In this document: positions 11,147 through 21,540 of the stretch, in pieces | Numbering within the stretch: position 1 is the first letter of the stretch | Layout of the letters: each line of letters begins with the position of its first letter | Source: Taudactylus pleione | Lineage: Eukaryota; Chordata; Amphibia; Anura; Myobatrachidae | Length of the DNA: 64,000 bases | Reading direction: 5' to 3' | Assembly (NCBI GenBank): GCA_031769625.1 | Contig: JAUIMM010000188.1 | Location: 11,461,001-11,525,000 of the forward strand | Notes under the pieces: model-generated | The model's input: only the letters and a program-made list of their open reading frames with translations | Told to the model about the DNA's origin: nothing | The model's database searches: none | Translations under genes and position numbers: made by a program

Positions 11147-11193
11147 AGAGTTTGAGAACCTCTGCTCTATATTAATGTATATATAAATACATA

Positions 11194-11400
11194 CAGCGGC
11201 GTAGCTACCGTAGGTGCAGGGCGTGCGGCTGCTATGGGGTACCGCCCTCCCCCTCTATCTACTGTGCCAGGCCCCAGTCCGCACCCCCCCCCCCTACACA
11301 CTCCAGCCTCCACCCTTCTCCCTCCACTCTCCTCGACTTACCTGCTCCGTGGTCGTGTCCTCCCGGCCGGCTCCGCCTCTGGCTCTACTCATTGGCTGAT
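11194..11400. mobile_element. hAT-like fragment (CAGCGGCGTAGCTACC end)
   Basis: CAGCGGCGTAGCTACCGTAG resembles a common hAT terminal repeat. Pyrimidine-rich sequence follows. No right end or 8-bp duplication is seen, so this is a truncated copy. Confidence 0.35.
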
Positions 11401-11436
11401 ACTGGGAGGAGAACAAGCGCCATCTTCAGCCGGCGC

Positions 11437-11762
11437 TTGCACTCGTAGCCCCGCTCCTTCCTATGGGAAGGAGTTCTGGGGATGCAAAGAGGGATCCGAA
11501 CGGATCCCTCCGCCGCCTCCTCACTCCCTCCCCAGCGGCTTTCGCATGCGTCGCCGGGATGACAGGGAGGAGGTAAGTAACACAGCTACATCTGTAGCTA
11601 CAATACTAACCGAGGGGACAGCTGCATTTTGGAGCTGCTGTCCCCACACTGGAGCAATGATGAATGTTTCCCCGTTGCGAGTTAGATACTTAAGTATCTC
11701 TCTCAGCAAGATCATTCCTAAATCATCGGGGGCAATACGGCCACCGATGATGAAATGGCCCC
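11437..11762 (-). mobile_element. Copy of the 356-798 transposon family, left end unclear
   Basis: It ends CCGATGATGAAATGGCCCC, the inverted form of the terminus at 356. The interior blocks (GGAAGGAGTTCTGGGGATGC, GATCCGAACGGATCCCTC, CAGCTACATCTGTAGC) correspond in reverse order to the 356-798 copy. The left end merges with the preceding hAT fragment, so the start is approximate. Confidence 0.6.
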
Positions 11763-11949
11763 TATATGTATTGCACTTATATCCCATTGGACTAACAGCT
11801 ATACAGAGAAAGGTGCTATTTGCAGGTTATATGCTTTTCAATAATATATTGTTTTATTGTGATACATAAGATATATTGCATTATGCACTTTAGTATATAA
11901 TAAATGCTATTTTAACAATTTCACTTCATCTGATCATTTGTGTTATTTT

Positions 11950-12125
11950 TAGAGATGTGCGATTTGGTTTTACTTGGATTTACTCTTATATGTTCGGATC
12001 TCAGAAACGAAATCATATTGGCTATCCGGCTGTCACGTGTTTTGGATAGCCAATAAGAGAAATCCAAACTAATCCGAACTTGCGATAATTTGGCGATAAG
12101 AACCGAATAAAACCGAACATCTCTA
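11950..12125. mobile_element. hAT-like palindromic MITE, 8-bp TSD GTTATTTT
   Basis: Ends TAGAGATGTGCGATTTGG and AACATCTCTA are inverted. GTTATTTT is duplicated perfectly (11942-11949, 12126-12133). Inner arms pair as well (TTGGCTATCC / GGATAGCCAA). Length is 176 bp, non-coding. Confidence 0.85.
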
Positions 12126-12263
12126 GTTATTTTCAATTTATCCTCAAATGAGCGCTGTTTCTTGTAATTAATTCCCATTGGGGACTGACTATCCCTACAG
12201 CTGCTAGGAGAATCCAGCCCATTAAAGCGCCTGTACAGAAATATTTGGTATTTCTTTCTTATT

Positions 12264-12889
12264 GCACAGCCTGCAAAATGACAGTTAGGAGCTGATTGGT
12301 TGGTACTTTGGGTGTCATTCAGACCCGGTCGTTAGCGCCGATGCGCTGGGACCGGGTTGATGGCCCCCCACAGAGCATGCGCACGACGGCGCCGTCGTGC
12401 GCATGCATGAGACCCGCTACGACCGACAGCGCCGGTCGTAGCGGGTCTCGATCCAAAGGGGGCGAGCTGTCGATGTTGATTGACAGCTCGCCCCGTTGGG
12501 AAGGCGGGCCGGGGGGGTGGCAGCCCAAATGGAGGCATTCCCATGGGAACGCCTACCGTTTGGGGGAGGCCCCACTGACATCACTAGTGATGTCAGTGGA
12601 GAGCTTCCGGCTCTGACAGAGCCAGAAGTTCTCCGGTGCTTACGGCAAGGGAGACCCGTCGTAAGCCCCGATGGTCGCGATGGTCTCTGACCATCGCAAC
12701 CATCACCGGAGCAGTCGTTAGAGCCGTGGGTGTTAACCCACAGCCTAATGACCGCAACAGAGGCGGGTGGTCAGGATGCAAGCGGCCGCCCAGTTTCTGA
12801 GCGACCGCTTGCATCCTCCGACCGCCTCTGAATGAGGCCCTTTATCTCTGTCCACTTTATCTCTCTCCAAGGCTTAGTACATAGACCCC
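12264..12889. mobile_element. Palindromic MITE split by a hairpin-chain MITE
   Basis: The left remnant 12264-12309 (GACAGTTAGGAGCTGATTGG then TACTTT) and the right remnant 12841-12889 (TTTATCTCTG to TTAGTACATAGACCCC) are the second arm of the ACTAAGC/CCAATCAGCTCC family. The element 12310-12840 separates them. The outer left arm is missing. Confidence 0.75.
12310..12840 (+). mobile_element. Hairpin-chain MITE, copy 3, TSD TTT
   Basis: It runs from GGGTGTCATTCAGACCCGG to CTCTGAATGAGGCCC and is flanked by TTT at 12307-12309 and 12841-12843. It is nested in a palindromic MITE. This subfamily has different stem sequences from copy 1, for example CCGCTACGACCGACAGCG/CCGGTCGTAGCGG and GAGCTTCCGGCTCT/AGAGCCAGAAGTTCTC, yet keeps the same order of hairpins. 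Confidence 0.88.
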
Positions 12890-13194
12890 TAAAAATTATG
12901 TCTATTGATAAGTGGGTCTCATACTTTTTATAACTAATTAATTAGGACATATTTATGGGTTAAATGATTGATTTCAGCCCCAATAGTGATAGTAATTCAT
13001 ACTACATTGTCCAACCATACCACCAGTTCAAAGCAGGTACAACCTTTTTCTTAAATTAAGTTCCCTTTTCACCTGTATTAGAATGGTCGATTTTAAGATA
13101 GCACTTTCTCCTATATTATGTATATTATCTGCAGGGGTCCTGTCATTGTCCTAATTTTTTGCCTCATACTGGCTTCACCGCCCTCTTCATTTAC
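12890..13194. other. A/T-rich spacer
   Basis: No gene, repeat terminus or regulatory site that I can support. Confidence 0.4.
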
Positions 13195-13695
13195 TATTAT
13201 TCATTTATTTATTACCAGTGATTTATACAGCGCACACATATTCCGCAGCGCTTTCCAGAGAATATTTAGCCATTCACATCAGTCCCTGCCCCAGTGGAGC
13301 TTACACTACCGCATTCTCACACACATACACACTAGAGGGTAAATTTACTAAGGTAAGAGTTTTTAGAAGTGGAGATGTTGCCCATAGCAACCAATCAGAT
13401 TCTAGCTATTATCTTCTAGAAGGCGCAAGTTAAATGTTAAGTATAATCTGATTGGTTGCTATGGGCAACATCTCCACTTCTAAAAAACTCACATCTTAGT
13501 AAGTTTACCCCTAGGGGTTAATTTTTTGTGTTGGGAGCCAATTAACCCACCTGTATATTTTTGGAGTCTGGGAAGAAACCAAAGCACCCGGAGGAAACTC
13601 ACGCAGGCACAGGGAGGATATACAAACTCCACACAGTTAGGGCCATAGTGGGAATTGAACCCACAACCTCAGTGCTGTGAGACGGTACAATTACA
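13195..13695 (-). mobile_element. V-SINE-like SINE, interrupted by a MITE
   Basis: Read on the minus strand it has a polymerase III B-box-like GTGGGTTCAATTCCCAC (from plus 13648-13664). Next comes the V-SINE-type centre (TTTCCTCCGGGTGCTTTGG, then CTCCAAAAATATACAGG). After the interruption it has a tail with CAGCGCTGCGGAATATGTGTG-like sequence and A/T-rich repeats near 13195-13260. A palindromic element at 13336-13512 splits it. The tRNA-like head is degenerate, so this is not a tRNA gene. Confidence 0.7.
13336..13512. mobile_element. Palindromic MITE (GCAACCAATCAGATT family)
   Basis: Ends AGGGTAAATTTACTAAGG and CTTAGTAAGTTTACCCCT pair. Inner arms include GTTGCCCATAGCAACCAATC and its complement. 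It interrupts the SINE; the flanks read CTAG on both sides, so a 2-4-bp duplication is likely. A diverged relative lies at 18607-18782. Confidence 0.75.
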
Positions 13696-14875
13696 CCGTC
13701 TATTCCGTGAGGGGGCACGGCCTTATTAAGCCCCTCCTCAGATAAAAACGTCTCCGGGCCAACCCTAGGCAGATTTCAAAGTTGGCAAGTACCTAAGTCC
13801 TACTGATGATCACTCAAGGATTTATCAAACTGAAATGATAAAAATTGATTATCCAGTAATCAAGTGTTATGTCACTGCTGCCTACTCCCTGACAATTTCT
13901 GTAAAATAGCAAAGACGAGGGGCACCGAGAGGGCGGGGGGAGCGGAAATTCATTACCCGGGCCTGGGCAACTTGGAGGGGTCTGGTCCAGCTGCTGAAGG
14001 GGACCGCACATAAGGCCGGATGCAGAGATGAATGCAGTGACAAAATTGTCGCAGTTGTGCGAGGAGAAATCCGACAAAAGTGCTGGCCGCGCGACTGTTT
14101 GCCGGCTTAGTGCGGCGGTAACAGCCTCGCGACCTGCACTTTATTTGGAGAATGCCTATTCACGCGACTTAACCTGGGTTCTCCGACTAAACAGCGCGCT
14201 GAATTGAATAGCTCCAGGAGCTCCCTCCCGGGGGGCTACTCAGCATTGCGCTGAATTAAATCGCGGCCGGTGTGGCAGTATTAGGGATGTTAAGACACCA
14301 TCGGATGGGGGTTCACCTTGACATAGTGGATGGGCATGTATTTTTTTGCCTAGCATGTACTAAGAACCTCATTTAACCTCCATGTTAATTGTACGTAGAG
14401 TTTATCAACATTATTTGCATTTTATTTTTCCGGCATGATAAAAATGTCTAGACAATCCCCAAAAGCTTATACAGTACATACAGCATCAGTAATAGGAGGT
14501 CGAAACATACAAGAAATACAAACGTGCATAATTAAGAGTGCTCAGGTCACATAATTACGCCATACTGCCTACCGGTTACCTCAGGGAGGGCAGGGGCGAA
14601 GTAATGAATTACATAGCGAATGCAAATGAGAGAGCGTCCAGCTTGCAAGAACTTACATTTTAGGTGATGGGAGAACACAGAGAGGCAGAGGGGGGTAGAG
14701 ATAAAGAAAGCATAGGTTGGAAGGAGGGGTGTCAGGCTTAGATGAGTCTTAAGGGCACGTTTAAAGACTGGAAGGTTGGAAGCAAATCAGATTGAGTGTT
14801 GGAGGATGGGGGATGGGGGGGCGGCACGGGGTAAATGCTGGGGGCGGGAGTGGCAGGAGCTTATCAGGAGGGATG
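13696..14875. other. Non-coding; contains a degenerate hAT fragment
   Basis: About 13916-14020 (GGGGCACCGAGAGGGCGGGG to ACCCGGGCCTGGGC) matches the hAT-like element at 61364-61728, but its ends are eroded. 14640-14875 is purine-rich, like the block after 15310. No gene supported. Confidence 0.4.
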
Positions 14876-15330
14876 TAACGTTAACACCATAATGTCCACG
14901 TGGCCTGACTGTCATCAGTAATGATGTCAACATGTTTAGACTGTCGACACTGAATGTTGACACTGACATCATTTCAATATTGTCAGAATGTCAGCCCATG
15001 ATGTTAGGGTTAGGCTGTAATCAGGGTTAGGTTAGGCTGTAAATAGGGTTAGGGTCAGGCTACAATTAGAGTACAGTTACAATAGGGTTAGGCTCCAATT
15101 AGGGTTAGGCTTACAGTTAGGTTTATATGCAAAATTGCACTGTCGACATTGTAACGGTCGACATTCGCAATGTCGGCATTATTGCGGTGTGGACATGAGA
15201 TCAGTGTCGACAATGTGAATGTGGACATTTTACATGTCGACATTCTGAACATAGTCGACATTCTGGACATTGACATTCACACCATGTCAACATTATGCTG
15301 TCGACACTCTGAAATGTCAACATAATGTAC
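14876..15330. repeat. GTCGACAT-rich element with TTAGGG-like core
   Basis: Flanking parts carry many variants of TGTCGACATT in both orientations (14925-14975 and 15135-15320). The centre, 15001-15120, has about seven irregular units such as CTGTAATCAGGGTTAGG. A related element surrounds the MITE at 20496-20993. Terminal repeats were not resolved and the class is unknown. Confidence 0.5.
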
Positions 15331-15639
15331 CACATCTGACCAGGGAGAAGGAAGGGGGTGGTCCTTGGCGAAGCAGAGTGGGTGGGAGGGAGTGAGAGTG
15401 GAGAGGAGGCTGGAGTTGTAGAGAGGAGAAGAGTGGTTACAGGCTTTGTGGGTGAGTGAGGAGAGTTTGAATATGTGTAGCGTAGGGAACCAGGGGAGAG
15501 ACTGGCAGAGAGGGATCAGCAGAGATGGAGCATCGGAGACTGGCAGCAATGCTAAGGATGGCCTGAAAGGGGCAAGACAGGAGCTTGAAGGGCCAGAGAG
15601 GAATAGGTTTACAGCCATGTAGGCTAGATGAGGGATTTA
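15331..15639 (-). other. Purine-rich block, probable old repeat
   Basis: G/A-rich on the plus strand. It is similar in composition to 16341-18480 and may be part of the same old LINE-derived repeat. No motif firm enough for a family call. Confidence 0.3.
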
Positions 15640-15781
15640 GGGGGAGATGTACTAGTATCAACCAATCAGCTCCTAACTGTCAGTTTACAGGCTGCATTTG
15701 AAAAATGACAGTTAGGAGCTGATTGGCTGGGACTTACCTTGCTCCATTTTATCGCACTCCAAAGCTTAGTGAATAGGCCCC
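15640..15781. mobile_element. Palindromic MITE (CCAATCAGCTCC family)
   Basis: Starts GGGGGAGATGTACTAG and ends AAGCTTAGTGAATAGGCCCC. Arms pair through CAATCAGCTCCTAACTGTCA. Flanking triplets TTA/TGA do not match perfectly. Confidence 0.7.
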
Positions 15782-15822
15782 TGAATGTGAGAGTGGTAAA
15801 GAGTCAAGAATTACACCCAGGC

Positions 15823-16340
15823 GGGATAAGTAAGACCTATGTCCAGCTGTGCAAATCAAGACGCCGGAAGACCGGCAGCAGAGAAGATCCCAACAGGTAA
15901 GTAAACTAACTATACCTAACCCTCTCCCCCCCACTCACCCTCCCTTAGGAGTGCCTAACCCTAACCTCCCCCCTAGTGCCTAACCCTAACGCCCCGTAAG
16001 TGCCTAAACCTAACCCCCCCAACCCTGCAGCCTAACCCTAACCTCCCCCCCGAGGGTGCCTAACCCTAACCCCCCCTTCCCCTAGCCTAACCTTAACCCT
16101 CCCGGGGGTTGCCTAACCCTAAGTTTCCCCCCCCCGGGAGCCCCTAACCCAATACCCGCGCGGCTGTCTGCGCCCGCCACCCAGCTTACCTTCGTCCGGT
16201 ATGCTGGGCGTCGGGCTCCCGGGGAAGGGATGATGATAGGCGTCAGGATTTCGACGCCTATCATTAGTCCCCTGTCGAGATTGCACAGTCGAGAAGCCGG
16301 CGGTCAGCATTTCGACCGTCGGCTTCCTGACTGCATACCC
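15823..16340 (-). mobile_element. G-rich transposon with telomere-like internal repeats, copy 1
   Basis: The right end CCTGACTGCATACCC is the inverted form of the start of the 27684 copy. The left end starts GGGATAAGTAAGACC. Flanks ACCCAGGC and GCCCAGAC fit a diverged 8-bp duplication. On the plus strand the centre (15920-16150) is a series of GCCTAACCCTAACC units separated by C runs. The palindrome around CGCCTATCAT and the CGGCGTCGAAATCC-type inverted repeat are shared by all copies. No coding capacity. Confidence 0.65.
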
Positions 16341-16519
16341 GCCCAGACAGCTGACTTGGGGGACTGAGGAGAGGGAGATGTTGTCAATGCAGTGAAAGAA
16401 GGGGGGACCTTGGCAGTGGGAAATGTAGTCACTCCTGTATTAATGATCTCAAGTTTGAGGAAACATCCGAGCCTTAGTATTTTTTAAACATCTGGACATC
16501 CAGGAGGAGATAGTCAACA

Positions 16520-17800
16520 GATAGGGTGGTTTCAGTGGAAAGAAGAGACTGAAAGCTGGATTGGCGTGGGTCTAGGAGGGAGTGGTTGGAGAGGACATTG
16601 GTCAGGCAGTTGCTCACAACACACTCAATGATCGTGGACACAAAGTGGTGGAGAGAGTTAGGGTGATAATTAGAGAGAGAGTCAAGGGAGGTTTCTGTAA
16701 GAATGAGAGAGACCTGGGTATGTTTGAAAGATGAAGTAAAAGTACCAGAGTAGACGGATAAGCTGACCAGGTGGTGAGAAGGAATAGGGCAAATGGATGG
16801 ATGAAGAGGAGGATTAGATAACACAGGCTCCGAACCCCGAGAGAGGAAGATGTGGTCAGTAGTTGTACAGAGGGACAGTATTCTGAAGATCAGAGAATTC
16901 ATGACAGATGGACTCAATTTTGGATGTAAAGTGGTTGGCAATGCCAAATGCAGAGAGGGAGGAAAGAAGGGGTGGAGGTAATTGATTGTGCCAAAGACAA
17001 GGTGGCGATTGGAGTACTGAAAGGAAACAAGAGACCTGAAGTAGGGATTGATTAGCAAGTAATAGTGCAGTGATGTAGGAGAGAGTGATTTTTTTTAAGT
17101 GGAGGAAGTCTGAAGGAGATCACAATGTTCTCCAGAGGTGCTCTGCAGACTGCAGGTCAGAGTGGACTGCCAAGGTTGAGGAGGAGAATGTCATACTGAT
17201 AGTGACAACAGGGGCACATGAGTCAAGGGCAGAAGTGGTGGCATGGTTGTAAATAAGGCAGCCTGTCCAGGGCTGGAGAGGGAGGTCATGAGAGAGAGTG
17301 GAAAGCCTAAAAAGGAAGAAAAAATGATGGCATCACATACTTTTACATTTTGTTTTGTAAGTGAAGCCTTAGGAGAGGGATGGGAGTGGTGGTGTTGAAG
17401 GCAAGGAAGTGCTGGTCAGAGAGACAGGGGTGTTGTTGAAGTTGCATATCGTATGGCAGAAAGCCGGGTCAGGTAGTGGACATTGATGTGGGAGGCTGAG
17501 CAGGTCTAATGAGGAAGAGAGGGAGAGAAGTTCAAAGGCAGCAGGGTTGGCGAGATCATCAATGGGGATGCTTTTGTCTCCCAGGTCGAGGAAGGGGATT
17601 TCTGAAGAGAAAAAGTCATGAGGTAAAGTTATTGAGGAATTGGGAGATGTGACCAGGAGGACAACAGATGATAACGAACAAATGATGTGAAAGTAGAAAG
17701 TGGATAAGGCAAATTGAGCGGACATTGAAGGAGAGAGGGTTCAGAAGAAATGTTCCAGATGGTGTAGTGAGGGAAAAGTAGGATCTTAACTCAACCACAA
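16520..17800 (-). pseudogene. L2-like LINE ORF2 remnant (endonuclease and RT pieces)
   Basis: On the minus strand, pieces of a non-LTR retrotransposon polyprotein are recognisable in separate frames. Around 17450-17620 there is GDKSIPIDDLANPAAFELL, resembling the endonuclease motif GDFNIHVD of L2-type elements. Around 16520-16700 there is SLDSLSNYHPNSL followed by LLDPRQSSFQSLLSTET, resembling the reverse-transcriptase start of L2/CR1-type LINEs (SNYRPISLL, then LLDxxQSGFRxxxSTET). The catalytic YxDD part was not found. Frame changes and stops separate the pieces, so it is inactive. The flanking purine-rich sequence to about 18480 is probably the same element. L2 versus another CR1-clade family is uncertain. 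Confidence 0.6.
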
Positions 17801-18606
17801 TGATGGTTCTCAGGTTCGGGGGTTTGGGAGAACAGGTTACCTCACTAAAGAGGTGGTGTCAGTTGATGATACAAAGGTTTTGAGAAGGTCAAGGGAGATG
17901 AAGATGTCAAAAGTGGTTATATATTCATTGCAAAATGACTTGGCTTTCCAGACGACGCATGAGAAAGAGTGGAAGGATGTGGATGAGGTTAGAGGGGTTG
18001 CAGGTACGGTGGGGAAGGCTGGCTTTGGTGCAAGGGGAGTGGGAGAGAGGAGAGAAGGGGGATGGAAAGAGTGAGAGGTAAGTATTGAAGTAAAACAGGA
18101 CAGTGGTGGAAAAACAGAGGTGGTGGATACCAGGATGAGAGGGAAATATTTGAGGGAGAGTAGAGTACAGGGCTAAGGTATAATGAGAACGGTGAGAGGG
18201 TAAAAGTATTGCAGTAGCAAAATGACAAAGGTAGTAACACAAAATGATAATGGAAGCAATGATAAAGGCATTTATATAGTGGCAAAACTAACTGAGACAG
18301 TAATAATACATTTGGTAATACAGTGGCAGAATGGAAGGCAGTTAAGGCAAAGATAAAGAATGTCAAGGAGACTAGGGGTGAAAAGTAATAGTCCACGAAG
18401 CGGGTGCGCTGAGCGCTGGTTATAAGGGTCAGCGAGGCGTAGCAGCGGGGCAGCTGATACGCTAAACACTGCGCACAATAACTTCTACTGCGAAATTATT
18501 TTGTATCGTAAATGTTTTTCAAATATAAAAATGTTTTTAATAGGCTAATAAATGAGCGTGCGTGTTCGCGCATGTGCGTGCGCTCGCGTACATTCCCCTC
18601 ATTAAG
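17801..18606 (-). other. Purine-rich DNA, probable LINE continuation
   Basis: Composition continues from the LINE remnant to about 18480. A dyad-rich CGTGCGTGTTCGCGCATG stretch lies at 18550-18590. No conserved protein motif. Confidence 0.3.
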
Positions 18607-18782
18607 GGTAGATTAACTAATACATCTAAGAAGGAAAATCGGAGGCACTGCCCATATCAACCAGTCTGGTTCTAGCTACTATTTTCACGGGTGTACTAGA
18701 TCAATGGTAGCAAGAATCTGATTGGTTGCTATGGGGAAAACAACAACACTTTTCCTTTTCTAAGTTTTCACAAATCTACCCT
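18607..18782. mobile_element. Diverged palindromic MITE (AACCAATCAGATT family)
   Basis: Starts AGGGTAGATTAACTAATAC and ends CACAAATCTACCCTT. Inner arms pair as TCAACCAGTCTGGTTCTAGC / CAAGAATCTGATTGGTTGC with mismatches. It is related to 13336-13512. Confidence 0.6.
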
Positions 18783-19423
18783 TTATCCTGTTACCCCTCT
18801 GTGTGGGCAATTATTTAGTGCATAAATCATGTGCAGGAATCCTATGCGGTTGGGTTGCTCTAACTCCCAGCATTTAATGTCGCCATGAGGCAGAGGATAC
18901 TGGGAGTTATAGCTCAGTATACAGGGACGGCCTGTAATAGATTGCAGCGCATCGCCCATTGTACTCTCCCATCCCATTGTTATTCCGTGTGAGTCTGTAC
19001 CTGGCGCCTGCGTCACTCCCAGTCTTCACTGCTCCGTCATCCGTGAAATTAAAGATCCCAGTCCAATTTCCCAACTCCTCTCCTCCGCTCTGCCAGCTAA
19101 ACTGCAGTCCTCTAGTGAGAAAAGGAGGCAGTTTACATTGTGCTCCTTCTATTCTCCTGCCCAGTTCTTTTCATTGACAAAATTCACAGCACAATAATCG
19201 CATTCGCTCACACCAAAAGTATTTAACTGATTTACTAGCACAGGGCATTAATAACTGCAACATTGTCAATGGGAAACGTTCCGATTATAATCACAGGGCG
19301 ACACATTCAGTTTATTTTTTTCCAGGTCAGAGTTATTCCAAAACAATAAACATTTTTTTGCCGTAAATGTTCAGTGGAATCCGAATATGGAGAGCGGATA
19401 ATGTGCACAGAACAAAAAACTCT
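18783..19423. other. Single-copy-looking non-coding DNA
   Basis: No gene, repeat terminus or regulatory element that I can support. Confidence 0.4.
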
Positions 19424-20016
19424 GGGGATGATTCAGAGCCGGACGCTATTTGCGGACGGTCGTTCCAAAAAAGGGGCCGGCTATTTAAATTGAGCGCTCG
19501 CTCTTTGCGGTTTGTTGACGCCTCTATGTCTGAGCGAGCGAACGAAAAATGCGCTCGCTATTTTGTAAAGACGCCCCTTTGCCGTTCGCATCACACGTCA
19601 TCTCCGATATTTATTAGATTAATCGGGTACATCGAAAGGCATCTGAACTGCTCGCAGTGCTTGTGGTAGGTTTTTCTTACCGGTATCACTGCGAGCAGTT
19701 CAGGCTAAAAGACAACCAAGTGACGTGGTTGACGCTCCTTTACTAATTATGCACTCCCATTAAACGCCATTTTTACCGTTAGGCACGCCTGCGTTCGGAT
19801 CTCCACTCCCCGTTTTCAAGCACCTTCCCGTTACCACCCACAAACAGTACATTCTGTCAATCAAATTAGCAGCCCCTCGCTGTTTTACGAGCGCACGATT
19901 TCCAACCGCAATGACTGGTTTGCGCATGCGCATTACGACCCATACGCATGCGCAGTTGTGCGAACATCGCTCATAGGGAACGAGCGGCCGCTTACGAGCG
20001 GCTCTGAATCAGGCCC
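19424..20016 (+). mobile_element. Harbinger-like MITE, longer relative of 10619-11146
   Basis: Begins GGGGATGATTCAGAGCCGG and ends CTCTGAATCAGGCCC. It is nearly identical to the copy at 10619 but about 65 bp longer, with extra sequence around 19711-19740 and 19800-19875. The flanking triplets differ, so no target duplication is claimed. Confidence 0.8.
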
Positions 20017-20072
20017 TGAGTCTTCACATTTTTCATTAATCAGCATGAACGGAGGATTCATAAACACACATT

Positions 20073-20219
20073 GGGGGCAGATGTATGAAGCTCTGGGAAG
20101 TGATAAAGTGGAGAGTGATAAATGACCAACCAATCAGCTCCTAACTGTCATGTTACAGGCAGTGTTTGGTCGTTTATCATTCTCCACTTTATCACTTCCC
20201 AGAGCTTCATACATCTGCC
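20073..20219. mobile_element. Palindromic MITE (CCAATCAGCTCC family)
   Basis: Almost perfect palindrome: GGCAGATGTATGAAGCTCTG at the left pairs with CAGAGCTTCATACATCTGCC at the right. Confidence 0.75.
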
Positions 20220-20309
20220 GCAATGATTGTCCCTAGAAGATCAAATTACTGTGGAAATTAATTATCTTTACCAATTGAGAGCACGAGAATTAAAACCCAG
20301 CAGTAGCAG

Positions 20310-21260
20310 GGCGTACTTGACCAAAGGGTATCCGGTCGACCTGTCGTCATTCAAGATGTCGACATCAGCATGTCTACAGGTTATAAATGTCGATAAGGTC
20401 ATTAGGTCAACAATCAATATTTAGCCATGAATGTAGGTTGAAATGGTTAAAATGTCGACATGTTCCGAATGTCGACACCAAAATGTCAACATATAGGGGG
20501 TCATTCAGACCCACTCGCGAGCGGCAGTACGCTCGCAAGTTGGTCGAAGTTCCCCACTGCGCATGCGCGCAATCCGACGAGCGAAGGACTTTCCTTCGCT
20601 CGGAGTGTCTCATCAAAGGGGGCGTGCTATCAATGGTGACTGACAGCACGCCCCCTTTGGTGGGCGTGCCTGCCAGACGGAGGCGTTCCCAAGGGAATGC
20701 CTACCGTCTGAAGCCGGCCCCACTGACATCACTAGTGATGTCAGTGGGAGTGATTTTGGCTCTGATAGAGCCAAAATCACTCCTGGCCTTGCGGTTGAGA
20801 AACCCAACCGCAGGCTTTTACTCGCAGTTCCGATGGTCAAGACCATCGCGACCATCATTTTGCACGCTCGTATATGCTGTGGGTGGTGACCCACAGCTAT
20901 ACGAGCGTCCAGGAGGACGCTCCATATTAATGGAGGTGGGCCCTGATTCAGAGCGAGCGCTCTGGTCAGAGCGTCCGGCTCTGAATCAGGGCCATAGTTT
21001 TAATCTTTTATGGTAAAATTTAGAGTTAGGCTTAGCTTTAGGCTAATATAACCTCCCCCCCCACACCTCCCCATATGTCAAAATGTTGGTGTTGACATGT
21101 TAAATGTCTACATTCTGAATGTGTGTCCATTTTAACCAAGTCAACCTAAAGGCATGTCTACATATTGATTGTAGAACTAAAGACCATGTCGACCTTCAGG
21201 ACCTGGGGAACCTTCTGAATGTAGACAAGTGGAACTACACCCGACCGAAGAGGACGCCCC
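20310..21260. repeat. GTCGACAT-rich element, split by a MITE
   Basis: Flanks of the hairpin-chain MITE at 20496-20993 both carry ATGTCGACA variants (20350-20495 and 21060-21200). Related sequence at 14876-15330 also has a TTAGG-type tract. ATA duplicated at the MITE ends shows the flanks were once contiguous. Terminal repeats not resolved. Confidence 0.5.
20496..20993 (+). mobile_element. Hairpin-chain MITE, copy 4, TSD ATA
   Basis: Runs GGGGGTCATTCAGACCCAC to CTCTGAATCAGGGCC with ATA at 20493-20495 and 20994-20996. Hairpin order is as in copy 1. One stem is altered in both arms (ACGAGCGAAGGAC / TCCTTCGCTCGG). Confidence 0.88.
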
Positions 21261-21540
21261 AGGATAGAACACCAATCATGTGACGATGTATCCTGGACGG
21301 GTACGCAGCGCCGCTGCTGAATCCACAGGCCAATCTCAAAGGAACTGCAATGCAGACCGTGGTCCATGGCCAATAGCTTACCTACATATATTGCTTAAGA
21401 TTTATTTCTATAATGTTTTCTATAGGGTGATATTCTGGGGTTATTGCATGGGGGAAATCCCACCAATGGATTAACAAAACTGTCAACAAAAAATAAAAAC
21501 ATAAACAATCTGGTTGCCCAGGTAATTACATAAGGACAAG

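Noticed and set aside
13640..13695. tRNA gene
   Set aside because: Only a B-box-like GGTTCAATTCC motif is present, without a cloverleaf, and it belongs to the V-SINE-like repeat.
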